Program-made: the position numbers and the translations under genes
The notes under the pieces: generated by a model
What the model was told of the DNA's origin: nothing
The model's input: only the letters and a program-made list of their open reading frames with translations
The model's database searches: none
Source: Candidatus Binatia bacterium
GTDB taxonomy: Bacteria; Desulfobacterota_B; Binatia; UBA9968
Direction: 5' to 3'
DNA: 8,248 bases
Assembly: GCA_025922795.1 (NCBI GenBank)
Contig: JAICHC010000092.1
Span: 1 to 8,248, forward strand
In this document: piece by piece, positions 1-7,114 of the stretch
Position numbering within the stretch: the stretch's first letter is position 1
Layout of the letters: every line of letters begins with the position of its first letter

Positions 1-35
1 ACAAGAACGACGCGGCGCGGGTAAGCGGCAACTAG
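1..35 (+). CDS. Possible 3' end of upstream gene (perhaps gltB), partial
   Basis: One plus-strand frame is open from base 3 and ends at a TAG at 33-35. It would give a C-terminal tail reading KNDAARVSGN. In many bacteria the large glutamate synthase subunit gene gltB lies just upstream of gltD, so this could be its last codons. Ten residues cannot identify a family, and the other two plus frames also close soon (TAA at 22-24 and TGA near 68-70), so the assignment rests on gene order only. If it is right, 137 bases separate the two genes. Confidence 0.3.
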   Translation, partial: KNDAARVSGN

Positions 36-156
36 CAGAAGCCTCGACTTCTTTGAATCGTTTGTTCTGAGTCGACGCTAGCGGCTCCGATCCATAATTT
101 TGAAATTGGTGTTCTTGCGGTTGCACGCAGGTTTCGCGTGAGCGCTTTCTATTGTT

Positions 157-161
157 AGGAG
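157..161 (+). promoter_or_regulatory. Shine-Dalgarno site of gltD
   Basis: AGGAG lies 11 bases before the ATG at 173. An in-frame TTG at 152 would place this site inside the gene and leave the TTG without a site of its own, so the ATG is preferred. Confidence 0.6.
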
Positions 162-172
162 AAGAATTGCAG

Positions 173-1657
173 ATGGGAAAACCAACCGGCTTTATGGAAT
201 ATGAGCGCGAGCTGCCGCACGATCGTTCGACGCTGGAGCGAGTGAACGATTGGAATGAGTTTCACGAACACTTCGCCGAAGGCAAGCTGCGCAATCAGGG
301 CGCGCGCTGCATGGATTGCGGCATTCCGTTCTGCCACACCGGCCAGTTGATCAGCGGCATGGCGTCCGGCTGTCCGGTCAATAATCTCATTCCGGAATGG
401 AACGACCTCGTATACCGTGGCCTCTGGAAAGAAGCTCTCGAGCGCTTGCACAAGACCAACAACTTCCCCGAGTTCACCGGACGGGTATGTCCGGCGCCCT
501 GTGAAGGCTCCTGCGTGCTCGGTCTCAACGAGGCGCCGGTGACGATCAAAAACATCGAGGCCGCAATCATCGACAACGGGTTCGCTCAAGGGTGGGTAAC
601 TGCCGAAGCGCCGGAAAAGCGCACCGGCAAGAAGGTCGCCGTGATCGGCTCGGGTCCCGCCGGTCTCGGCTGCGCGGCGCAGCTCAATCGTGCCGGTCAT
701 CTAGTCACCGTCTACGAGCGTGCCGATCGCATCGGCGGGCTGCTCATGTACGGTATTCCGAACATGAAGCTCGATAAACAAATCGTCCAACGGCGGGTCG
801 ATTTGATGGCCGAAGAAGGCATTCGTTTCGTCACCAATGCGCACGTCGGCGTAGACCTGGCGGCGACGAAGTTAAAAAAGGAGTACGATGCGATCATTGT
901 CTGCACCGGGGCGACCAAAGCGCGCGACTTGCCGATCCCGGGACGCGAGTTGAAGGGCATTTACATGGCGATGGAATTCCTCCGCGCCAACACCAAGAGT
1001 CTGCTCGACTCGGCGCACGAAGACGGCGCTTTCATTTTCGCCAAAGATAAGCATGTGATCGTCATCGGTGGCGGCGACACCGGCACGGACTGCGTAGGTA
1101 CGGCGATGCGCCACGGCTGCAAGACTTTAACCCAACTCGAAATTCTGCCGCGCCCGCCCGATACTCGGCAACCGGACAACCCGTGGCCGGAATGGCCCAA
1201 AGTCTACAAGCTTGACTACGGACAGGAGGAAGCGGCGGCCCGCTTCGGCGCCGATCCGCGCATCTATCTAACCACCGGAGAGAAGTTTGTCGGCGACGAA
1301 CAGGGCAACGTCAAAGAGCTCCATATCTACGATGTCGAGTGGTCCAAGAACGAGCAGGGTGCTTTCATTCCCCAGCGCGTGCCGAAATCGGAGAAAATAC
1401 TGCAGGCCGACCTAGTGTTGCTGGCGATGGGATTTCTCGGCCCGGAGGACGCGGTGCTTTCGCAACTGGGAATTGAGCGCGATCCGCGCTCCAACGCGCA
1501 AGCGGAATACGGTCAGTTCGCGACTAGCGTGCCCGGAGTCTTCGCCGCCGGCGATTGCCGCCGCGGCCAGAGCTTGGTGGTATGGGCGATCAACGAGGGC
1601 CGCGGCGCTGCCCGGGAGTGCGATCGCTTTCTCATGGGTAAAACGGACCTGCCGTAA
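173..1657 (+). CDS. gltD: Glutamate synthase (NADPH) small subunit
   Basis: This is the FAD- and Fe-S-containing subunit that takes electrons from NADPH and passes them to the large subunit GltB, which makes glutamate from glutamine and 2-oxoglutarate (GS-GOGAT ammonium assimilation, cytoplasm). The 494-residue product is a typical full length for the family and begins [13 protein letters not shown], the usual GltD start. Cysteines for the N-terminal Fe-S clusters are C46, C49, C54, C67, C106, C110 and C114 (motifs [10 protein letters not shown] and [10 protein letters not shown]). The FAD-binding dinucleotide fold is at about 155-190 (VIGSGPAG, then YERADRIGG). The NADPH-binding fold is at about 294-315 ([13 protein letters not shown]). 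The C-terminal FAD motif [13 protein letters not shown] is at 455-467. All key motifs are intact. Related pyridine-nucleotide oxidoreductases such as NfnB and PreT share this core, but the start and C-terminus favour GltD. No other complete gene on this strand follows closely. Confidence 0.96.
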   Translation: MGKPTGFMEYERELPHDRSTLERVNDWNEFHEHFAEGKLRNQGARCMDCGIPFCHTGQLISGMASGCPVNNLIPEWNDLVYRGLWKEALERLHKTNNFPEFTGRVCPAPCEGSCVLGLNEAPVTIKNIEAAIIDNGFAQGWVTAEAPEKRTGKKVAVIGSGPAGLGCAAQLNRAGHLVTVYERADRIGGLLMYGIPNMKLDKQIVQRRVDLMAEEGIRFVTNAHVGVDLAATKLKKEYDAIIVCTGATKARDLPIPGRELKGIYMAMEFLRANTKSLLDSAHEDGAFIFAKDKHVIVIGGGDTGTDCVGTAMRHGCKTLTQLEILPRPPDTRQPDNPWPEWPKVYKLDYGQEEAAARFGADPRIYLTTGEKFVGDEQGNVKELHIYDVEWSKNEQGAFIPQRVPKSEKILQADLVLLAMGFLGPEDAVLSQLGIERDPRSNAQAEYGQFATSVPGVFAAGDCRRGQSLVVWAINEGRGAARECDRFLMGKTDLP

Positions 1658-1840
1658 GACTTCGACACCTGCCTCTATGGCTCCAGCGCTCGCGGCAATC
1701 TTGACGGCTGTTTGTGCCGATTTGCCCGTGACAGCGGCCGAATGATTGCGATGGGTTCGGCGTTTTTGGGTCGCGCGGAAATCGGCGCCCGGATTTGATA
1801 GCGCCTCTTGGGTGCCTTTCCTGACTGTCACGTTGCCACA

Positions 1841-1874
1841 AATGTCAGAATCGTTACAAATTCTGTGCGACATT
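1841..1874. repeat. Nested inverted repeat (operator or RNA hairpin candidate)
   Basis: Outer arms AATGTC (1841-1846) and GACATT (1869-1874) enclose inner arms AGAAT (1847-1851) and ATTCT (1860-1864). The inner loop is eight bases, and four unpaired bases (1865-1868) sit on the 3' side. Together this is an 11-pair imperfect stem. There is no following run of T, so a terminator is unlikely. It may be a protein-binding site or an RNA structure in the leader of the gene at 2122, or chance. Confidence 0.35.
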
Positions 1875-1947
1875 ACGCTCTTTTCAGGGAAGCTTTTGCC
1901 CATTCTGGATATGGCATTATCGTTGCTCTCATGGTGCGCAGAGGAGT

Positions 1948-1966
1948 GGAGTCGAGAACCGACTCC
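1948..1966 (+). terminator. Perfect short hairpin, possible weak terminator
   Basis: GGAGTCG (1948-1954) and CGACTCC (1960-1966) form a perfect 7-base stem around the loop AGAAC. Only three T residues follow (1967-1969), so it is at best a weak Rho-independent terminator on the plus strand, about 290 bases past the gltD stop. It could equally be part of the leader of the gene at 2122. Confidence 0.3.
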
Positions 1967-2110
1967 TTTCATACTCGCCTGAAAAAGCCGAACTCTCTGC
2001 GAGGGGAGGGCGGAAAGCCACGGGTCACCAAGCGGATGGCCTATTTGCCGAGACTGGGGTGACCGCCGAGCCGCCGAAAGCGAAACGATTTCTAGTCAGC
2101 GCGTCGCCTT

Positions 2111-2115
2111 GGAGG
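2111..2115 (+). promoter_or_regulatory. Shine-Dalgarno site setting the start at 2122
   Basis: GGAGG lies six bases before an ATG at 2122. The frame stays open upstream to a GTG at 2059, but that GTG has no comparable site, so translation very probably begins at 2122. Confidence 0.75.
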
Positions 2116-2121
2116 CAGACC

Positions 2122-2802
2122 ATGAGACAAAACACCGCGAAGAGTCAAACAGCCAACGGAGACGACAGTCGCACAATGGCCAAGCCAAGCGCGGCTGAGG
2201 GAAGCGATTGTCAAGGGTTCGCGCATCAGCTGCGCGCGCTCGGACAGGCGCTTGAAAAATTCAGTTTTTCGACCTTTGACCTTGAGATCAGAAGCGGAAC
2301 CTATCTGGTAAGGGGACAAGCGGTTTCCAGCGGGAATGTAAAGTTTTCATTTTCTCGATTTGTCCGCGAATTGCTCCACGGTACAATGGTCCGACCCATC
2401 GTTACGTGCTCGGAGGGACAGGTTGATTTGCGCTTCTCGCCCGACGAGATCGAGTGCTTCGATGTGCGCGGGAAAATCAAGCGCCGGGACCCCAACAAAA
2501 TGCCGGACCCTTACAGTATTTCGCAAATACTGCGCGGCGCCGGCTCATACTTGGACAACCGAGACGTCACCACCTTGATAGGGATTTCATTGAAGGGGAA
2601 ATGGGTTACGGTTAATTACCAAACTACCGAAGGGCGTCTGGAGCAAGCACAGCAGGATCTCGAGTACTTTTATGATTACTGGGTGAAGATGTACTTACGA
2701 CGAAGCAATCGCGCCAAAGCGCTGCCCATGAGCGATCCCACTCTGTTCGTCACCTGGGAAGGTATGCGTCGCGCGCATCGGATTTCCAACGTTCCGGGCT
2801 AA
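2122..2802 (+). CDS. Unrecognised soluble protein, 226 aa
   Basis: I do not recognise this family. The start at 2122 is chosen for its GGAGG site; a longer form from GTG 2059 would add 21 residues. The first 30 residues are hydrophilic and rich in S, T, A, D and K, so probably disordered. From about residue 33 to 66 comes a short helix-like stretch and then alternating strand-like segments (FSFSTFDLEIRSGTYLVRG). Residues 72-120 continue in the same style (VKFSFSRFVREL, then VDLRFSPDEIECFDVRGKIK). Residues 150-167 look like two strands (TLIGISLKGKWVTVNY), followed by a likely charged and aromatic helix at 171-195 (EYFYDYWVKMYLRR). There is no signal peptide or membrane segment; cysteines are C30, C96 and C112. 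Codon use resembles its neighbours, so it looks like a real gene. It sits alone, convergent with the gene at 2864-3370. No function is proposed. Confidence 0.75.
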   Translation: MRQNTAKSQTANGDDSRTMAKPSAAEGSDCQGFAHQLRALGQALEKFSFSTFDLEIRSGTYLVRGQAVSSGNVKFSFSRFVRELLHGTMVRPIVTCSEGQVDLRFSPDEIECFDVRGKIKRRDPNKMPDPYSISQILRGAGSYLDNRDVTTLIGISLKGKWVTVNYQTTEGRLEQAQQDLEYFYDYWVKMYLRRSNRAKALPMSDPTLFVTWEGMRRAHRISNVPG

Positions 2803-2863
2803 ATTCACGGCTTGAGTGATTGTTACTGGTAGAACCGACGCAACGGCAAAGGGAGACGGCTGC

Positions 2864-3370
2864 CTAGCGCGGGTTGTTTTGCTGCTGGCGCAGGCGATCT
2901 AAATCTTGCTGAGTTTGATTGCGGCGGATTTGGTCCTGCAGCGCATCGATTCGCTGACGCCGCTGCAAACTTTCGATCTGCTGCTGCTGGCGTAACGGAT
3001 CGGTCTCGCGCTGGATGCGATTTATCTGCTGCTCGGTTTGCAGGCGCTGGAGTTGTTGATCGTTCCGTTGCTGATCGAGCCGGCGCTGCGTTTCCGTCGC
3101 TTCTAGCTGCTGCGGCCGCGATGGCTCGGTGTTCTCCTGTTTGGTCTGATCCAATTGGCGCTGTAACTGACTCGAACCTTGCTCACGTTTGAGATTTTCG
3201 ATTTGCTCCCGGCGCCGAAGCTCCTTCACCTTGTCTTCCCTCCGCGCTTTGGTTTGTTCTTGTAGGATTTCTTCAAGTTGATCCGCTGCGCCCCAGGCCA
3301 TGGGCTTGGCCTGCAATACCACGAAAAGCAACAAAACAACGACCGCTAGACGTTTGAATCTTTTAATCAT
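2864..3370 (-). CDS. Exported Q/R-rich coiled-coil protein, 168 aa
   Basis: The product opens with a classic export signal: basic MIKRFKR, a hydrophobic core (LAVVVLLLFVVLQA, residues 8-21) and a likely signal peptidase I site near AWGAA (25-29). Without cleavage it could be a membrane anchor. The remaining roughly 139 residues are strongly biased: about 36 glutamines (near a quarter), many R, E and D, no cysteine and no aromatic residue. Leucine and isoleucine recur at three- to four-residue spacing (for example IESLQRRQRIDALQDQI), as in an amphipathic helix, so a long periplasmic coiled coil is likely. There is no enzymatic motif. Upstream of the ATG at 3370 the region is AT-rich and lacks a good Shine-Dalgarno site. 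It is divergent from the reductase gene at 3488 (117 bases apart) and convergent with the unknown gene (61 bases between stops). Function unknown; a structural or envelope-associated role is only a guess. Confidence 0.75.
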   Translation of the reverse strand: MIKRFKRLAVVVLLLFVVLQAKPMAWGAADQLEEILQEQTKARREDKVKELRRREQIENLKREQGSSQLQRQLDQTKQENTEPSRPQQLEATETQRRLDQQRNDQQLQRLQTEQQINRIQRETDPLRQQQQIESLQRRQRIDALQDQIRRNQTQQDLDRLRQQQNNPR

Positions 3371-3487
3371 CTATTTCGAGTTTAGCACATATTTAAAGAC
3401 GTTTAAGCGCCTGATCTGTGCTCTCCTTCCCCGGGCCAGGTCGATTTGATAGGAGTAAGGCATCCAATTTTAGAGAGGAACAGACCG
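3371..3487. other. Divergent intergenic region
   Basis: These 117 bases separate two divergent genes and should hold promoters for both. The left half is AT-rich (TTTAAATATG on the minus strand), as expected of a promoter, but no -35/-10 pair is clear enough to call on either strand. Confidence 0.4.
3475..3479 (+). promoter_or_regulatory. Shine-Dalgarno site of the hydroquinone reductase gene
   Basis: GAGGA lies eight bases before the ATG at 3488. The frame is open upstream to a TTG at 3446, but that would add 14 residues unlike the family and has no better site. Confidence 0.6.
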
Positions 3488-4477
3488 ATGGGGTACATGC
3501 TCGAGGGTACATGGAAAAACGACGACCGGATTCCCGCCGATGCCCGCGGTCATTTTCAGCGCGCCGATTCGCAGTTCCGCCATTGGATCACGGCCGACGG
3601 CAGCCCCGGCCCATCCGGAAGCGGCGGTTTCAAGGCTGAGCCGGGGCGCTACCACCTATTCGTCTCCTATTCTTGTCCGTGGGCGCATCGGACGATCATT
3701 TTTCGCAAGTTAAAAAGACTCGAGAACGTGATTTCCATGTCGCTCGCCGACAAGCCCAAGACCGAAGGCTGGTCTTATTCGAACGGGATCGATGATTTGC
3801 GGCCGGGGGACGACGGCGTGTTTCGCCTTTATCAGGTTTATGCCGCGGCCGATTCGCGCTACAGCGGCAAGGTGACGGTGCCTACCTTATGGGATCGCGA
3901 GCGGCGAACGATTGTGAACAACGAGTCGTCCGAGATCATCCGCATGTTTAATTCCGGATTTGGCGCGCACACGGACGCCGGTTACGACTTTTACCCGGAA
4001 GATCTCCGCGCCGAAATCGACCGCATCAACGACATTGTTTACAGCCAATTCAACAACGGCGTCTACCGCGCCGGTTTCGCCCGCAGTCAGGAGGCTTATG
4101 AAGAAGCGGCGAGTAAAATATTTATTTGCCTCGATTTGATGGAGCAGTTATTGAACGAGCGGCGCTATCTGGCGGGGGAGCGGATTACAGAATCCGACTG
4201 GCGCGCATTCCCCACGCTATTGCGCTTCGATTTAGTCTATTACAGCCATTTCAAGTGCAACCTGCGGCGCATCCAAGATTATCCCAATCTGACAAATTAC
4301 CTGCGCGAGCTCTATCAGTGGCCGGGAATCAAAGAAACGCTGGATCTGGAGAAGATCAAGGCCGGTTACTATAGCCAGCTTACCGTGAATCCGACGGGGA
4401 TCGTTCCGATCGGACCGATTCTGGACCATCTGGAATTACCACACGATCGAAACCGCCTGCGGGCCGCGGCTCATTAG
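3488..4477 (+). CDS. Glutathionyl-hydroquinone reductase (Xi-class GST, YqjG/ECM4 family)
   Basis: Enzymes of this family use glutathione to reduce glutathionyl-hydroquinones to free hydroquinones, in quinone detoxification or in breakdown of chlorinated aromatics (PcpF is the classic case). They act in the cytoplasm. The 329-residue product has the usual length. The catalytic cysteine is C63 in the hallmark SYSCPWAHR. The thioredoxin-fold cis-proline is P132 (KVTVPTLWD), and the glutathione gamma-glutamyl contact is expected at E146-S147 (NNESSEIIR). The family-specific NNGVYRAGFA is at 189-198, with Y193 a likely substrate contact. SHFKCNL (253-259) and NPTGIVPIGP (301-310) close the helical domain as in E. 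coli YqjG. All these hallmarks are intact. An ATG at 3497 is a less likely start. The next gene starts 163 bases downstream on the same strand; shared transcription is possible but unproven. Gene names vary between species (yqjG, pcpF, ECM4), so no symbol is given. Confidence 0.93.
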   Translation: MGYMLEGTWKNDDRIPADARGHFQRADSQFRHWITADGSPGPSGSGGFKAEPGRYHLFVSYSCPWAHRTIIFRKLKRLENVISMSLADKPKTEGWSYSNGIDDLRPGDDGVFRLYQVYAAADSRYSGKVTVPTLWDRERRTIVNNESSEIIRMFNSGFGAHTDAGYDFYPEDLRAEIDRINDIVYSQFNNGVYRAGFARSQEAYEEAASKIFICLDLMEQLLNERRYLAGERITESDWRAFPTLLRFDLVYYSHFKCNLRRIQDYPNLTNYLRELYQWPGIKETLDLEKIKAGYYSQLTVNPTGIVPIGPILDHLELPHDRNRLRAAAH

Positions 4478-4482
4478 CCGTG
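4465..4482 (+). other. Small hairpin across the reductase stop codon
   Basis: CGCGGCT (4465-4471) and AGCCGTG (4476-4482) pair with one G-T pair around the loop CATT, spanning the TAG stop at 4475-4477. No T-run follows, so an intrinsic terminator is not supported. It may simply be chance in GC-rich sequence. Confidence 0.2.
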
Positions 4483-4630
4483 AAGCTAGGCAAAAGCGGC
4501 AAGCACAGATCGGAATTCACCACATAGAGCGCAAAGGTCACAAGTGCCGTGAATGAAATCAAAAAATGTGGTTTTGATGCGACACAAGGTGGACTCAAGT
4601 TATCATTCAGCTTTTATCAAGCGAGACTTT

Positions 4631-4635
4631 AAGGA
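4631..4635 (+). promoter_or_regulatory. Shine-Dalgarno site of the CoA-transferase gene
   Basis: AAGGA lies five bases before the ATG at 4641 and supports that start. The 4478-4640 gap before it has AT-rich stretches (4556-4620) that may carry a promoter, but no well-spaced -35/-10 pair was found. Confidence 0.6.
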
Positions 4636-4640
4636 CGATT

Positions 4641-7079
4641 ATGGCCGTTAGATTTCTGCAAGATTATCGAGCATTGGATCTGACCGGTTTGAGCGGCCAA
4701 ATGTGCGGACGCGTGCTCGCCGACTTGGGCATGGAAGTGATCAAGATCGAACCTCCGGGCGGCGATCCGGTACGGAATCTGCCGCCATTCATCGAGTCAG
4801 CGACCGGCAAGCGACTGAGCACGACCTTCGCGCATCTGAACGCCGGTAAGGCGAGCAAGGTGCTCGATATCGAAAAAGAACCGGACCGCGCGGACTTTAG
4901 CCGACTGGTCAAGGACGCTGACGTGGTGCTGGAAAGTTTTCAGCCGGGCGAGTTGGAGTCGAAAAGGCTGGGTTACGATGATCTGGCGGCGATCAATCCC
5001 GGCATTGTCATGGGTTCGATCACCGCATTCGGCCAGACCGGACCCAAAAGGAATTTCGCTTACAACGATCTTGTCGCGCTGGCGCAGAGTGGATTCTTAT
5101 ATATCGCCGGCGATCCCTCAATGCCGCCGGTGCGGCCGCCGGAGACGCAAGCGTATTACTTCGCGAGCTTATTTGCCGCAGCGGGCGTGCTGGCGGCGCT
5201 CTATCGGCGCGAGCGCACCGGGCGCGGCGATCACGTCGACGCGTCGATGCAGGAGACTCTCGCGACCCAGGAGCACATCATTCGGCTATGGGCTAATGAA
5301 AAGCAGATCGCAAAGCGCGCCGGCAGCCAGCATGGCTCGGTCGCCCCGGCCAAAATTTTCCCGAGCCGCGACGGCTTCGTCTATCTTTACGTGACGCGGC
5401 AGCATTGGAAATTGTTTCTCACCGTCTGGAAAGATCATCCAACGGTCTTCGACGCGCCCGACTGGCTCAACAATCTCTACCGCCGCGCCCACGCCGATGA
5501 GCTGAATCCCGCGGTGGAAGCGTTCGTTCGTCAATTCACCATGGCTGAAATCACCGAGTTGTTGCAGGCCAAAGGCATTCCTTGCGTGCCGGTGAATACG
5601 CCTCTGGGTTTTGCCAACGACGAGCATGTGCAAGAACGCGGCTTCATGATGCCCGTCGAGCACGCCGGTTTCGGTAAGACAACACAACCGGCAATGCCGT
5701 TCGTGATCGACGGCGCGCGTGTTCCGGTCGGCAGTGTTCCGATCTTGGATAGCTGGCGCTCCCCCTCTACCGCCACTGGGGAGAGAAGAGAAGTGGCCGA
5801 TGGGCAAAGGACAGGTGTAAACAGCGGCACGCAGAACCTAGCGCACGCGCGAGCGACGGCCGCCGCGGGAAGCGGCAACGGTCCGCTCGACGGCATGCGC
5901 ATCGTGAGCTTCGATCATGTGCTCGCCGGGCCGTATGGCACGACGATCTTAGCCGAGCTTGGCGCCGACGTGATCAAAGTCGAATCGAGCAAGGGCGGCA
6001 TGGACCCGTTTCGTTTCTTCGGCAGCGGCGAAGATCCCAATGTCTCGCCGCGCTTTCTCGAGTTCAACCGCAACAAGCGTTCATTCACGGTCAATCTTAA
6101 ACATCCGAAGGGCCAGTCGGTGCTGCACGACCTGGTCGCCAAGGCCGATGCCGTGCTCGATAACTACAGTGTCGATGTCGTCGGGCGCATCGGTCTAGCC
6201 TACGATCAATTGTGTAAAGTCAAGCCGGATATCATCAACCTGCGCATGCCCGGACTGGGCACCACCGGGCCAAAGCGGCACTTCTCGACCGTGGGTGTGA
6301 ATATTACGGCGTTCACAGGTCTGACTTATTTATGGAATCATTCGGGCGTGACTCATCCGCCGATCGGGGCGCAGACGGTTTTTCCTGATTACGTCTCGGG
6401 CGTGCTGTGCGCGATCATCATTATCTCCGGCGTGTTGCACCGCGATCGCCGTAAAAAGGGTGCTTTTGTTGACCTGGCGCAAGCGGAGGCGACGGCGTTC
6501 ATGATCGGCGCGAGCCTGATGGAAGCGGTTACAAGCGGCAAAGATCCCCAACCGATCGGCAATACGTCGCCGACGGCGGCGCCGCATGATTGCTACCCGT
6601 GCAAGGGCGAGGATCGCTGGTGTGTGATCGCGGTCGAAAACGAACAGCAATGGGCCGCGCTAGCGGCTCTCTTGGGATCCGAGGTCGATCGAGATGCGCG
6701 CTTTAGCACGATGAACGACCGACTGCGGCATCGCCGCGAGCTCAACGCCGTCATTTCGCGCTGGACTCGAGACCAGGATGCTTTTGAGATGATGAATCGT
6801 TTACAGCACGTGGGTGTTCCGGCCGGCGTCGTTCAAACCGGCGAGGATCTGAACAACGATCCGCAGCTTAAAGCGCGCGGCTTCATCGTCGAAGTGAATA
6901 ATCCGCGTCTTGGGCGCGTCGTGTTGCCCAATTTCCCGCTGCAATTTACCAATTCTAATCTGACTCGGCGCTGGGAATTTCCGGTGCTGGGACGCGATAC
7001 CGAGGCGGTCCTGCGCGACGTCGTCGGGTACAGCGAAGCGACCATCGCCGCACACCGGAACGACGGCGTGTTGGAGTAA
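4641..7079 (+). CDS. Tandem two-domain class III CoA-transferase (CaiB/BaiF family)
   Basis: Class III CoA-transferases move CoA between carboxylic acids through an aspartyl-CoA intermediate; relatives include formyl-CoA transferase, CaiB and alpha-methylacyl-CoA racemase. A single family member is about 400 residues. This 812-residue protein carries two full copies. Copy 1 is about residues 5-372 and copy 2 about 415-800, joined by a linker (373-414) rich in S, T, A, G, R. Matching landmarks are VLADLGMEVIKIEPPGGDP (25-43) and ILAELGADVIKVE (436-448), FGQTGPKR (130-137) and LGTTGPKR (539-546), and the region of the acceptor aspartate, HVDASMQE (198-205) and FVDLAQAE (609-616). D200 and D611 are therefore the candidate catalytic residues. 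GIPCVPVNT (312-320) and GVPAGVVQT (725-733) mark the C-terminal parts. The copies are clearly diverged. DddD, the DMSP CoA-transferase/lyase, has the same tandem plan and similar length, but I cannot assign that activity. The substrate is unknown. Confidence 0.9.
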   Translation: MAVRFLQDYRALDLTGLSGQMCGRVLADLGMEVIKIEPPGGDPVRNLPPFIESATGKRLSTTFAHLNAGKASKVLDIEKEPDRADFSRLVKDADVVLESFQPGELESKRLGYDDLAAINPGIVMGSITAFGQTGPKRNFAYNDLVALAQSGFLYIAGDPSMPPVRPPETQAYYFASLFAAAGVLAALYRRERTGRGDHVDASMQETLATQEHIIRLWANEKQIAKRAGSQHGSVAPAKIFPSRDGFVYLYVTRQHWKLFLTVWKDHPTVFDAPDWLNNLYRRAHADELNPAVEAFVRQFTMAEITELLQAKGIPCVPVNTPLGFANDEHVQERGFMMPVEHAGFGKTTQPAMPFVIDGARVPVGSVPILDSWRSPSTATGERREVADGQRTGVNSGTQNLAHARATAAAGSGNGPLDGMRIVSFDHVLAGPYGTTILAELGADVIKVESSKGGMDPFRFFGSGEDPNVSPRFLEFNRNKRSFTVNLKHPKGQSVLHDLVAKADAVLDNYSVDVVGRIGLAYDQLCKVKPDIINLRMPGLGTTGPKRHFSTVGVNITAFTGLTYLWNHSGVTHPPIGAQTVFPDYVSGVLCAIIIISGVLHRDRRKKGAFVDLAQAEATAFMIGASLMEAVTSGKDPQPIGNTSPTAAPHDCYPCKGEDRWCVIAVENEQQWAALAALLGSEVDRDARFSTMNDRLRHRRELNAVISRWTRDQDAFEMMNRLQHVGVPAGVVQTGEDLNNDPQLKARGFIVEVNNPRLGRVVLPNFPLQFTNSNLTRRWEFPVLGRDTEAVLRDVVGYSEATIAAHRNDGVLE

Positions 7080-7099
7080 ATCGATTGGAGTGATGGAGT
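7071..7099 (+). repeat. Three short TTGGAGT-type direct repeats
   Basis: TTGGAGT occurs at 7071-7077 (inside the last codons of the CoA-transferase) and 7085-7091, and ATGGAGT at 7093-7099. Spacings are 14 and 8 bases. This could be a short degenerate tandem repeat grown from the gene end, or chance. Confidence 0.3.
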
Positions 7100-7114
7100 A
7101 ATGCGCTTGAAGAA

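Larger units (their letters stand above)
1658..2121. other. Long non-coding gap between gltD and the unknown gene
   Basis: This stretch has no credible gene. Open frames crossing it start without a ribosome binding site or run antisense out of gltD, and their translations look like no known protein. It contains two inverted repeats, at 1841-1874 and 1948-1966, listed separately. A TTGCCC box near 1896-1901 followed by TATCGT near 1918-1923 could be a weak sigma-70 promoter, but the match is too poor to list. The stretch just before 2122 holds the ribosome binding site of the next gene. Confidence 0.6.

Noticed and set aside
71..98. Promoter before gltD (GTCGAC at 71-76 with CATAAT at 93-98)
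   Set aside because: The -10-like box is fair, but the -35 match is poor, and gltD may be read from an upstream gltB promoter.
155..700. Long minus-strand open frame (181 codons) opposite gltD
   Set aside because: It lies wholly antisense to the well-supported gltD, has no recognisable protein features, and is explained by GC-rich codon bias.
1412..1972. Minus-strand open frame of 186 codons spanning the end of gltD and the gap after it
   Set aside because: More than 240 bases are antisense to gltD, the translation is low-information and rich in A, R and S, and there is no ribosome binding site; treated as a shadow.
1746..2062. Two overlapping plus-strand open frames (78 and 84 codons) in the gap after gltD
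   Set aside because: No Shine-Dalgarno site, no domain-like pattern, and inverted repeats run through them; not supported as genes.
2059..2121. N-terminal extension of the unknown gene from a GTG
   Set aside because: The ATG at 2122 has a GGAGG six bases upstream, while the GTG has no comparable site.
4574..4606. Promoter before the CoA-transferase (TTGATG with TATCAT)
   Set aside because: Both boxes look acceptable, but the 21-base spacing is too long for a standard sigma-70 promoter.
5286..5807. Minus-strand open frame of 173 codons inside the CoA-transferase gene
   Set aside because: Antisense to a clear two-domain enzyme with intact motifs; a frame shadow.
5750..5885. Possible frameshift or gene fusion artefact between the two CoA-transferase domains
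   Set aside because: The frame is continuous through a linker of plausible composition, and there is no stop, start with ribosome binding site, or duplicated edge suggesting two genes joined by error.
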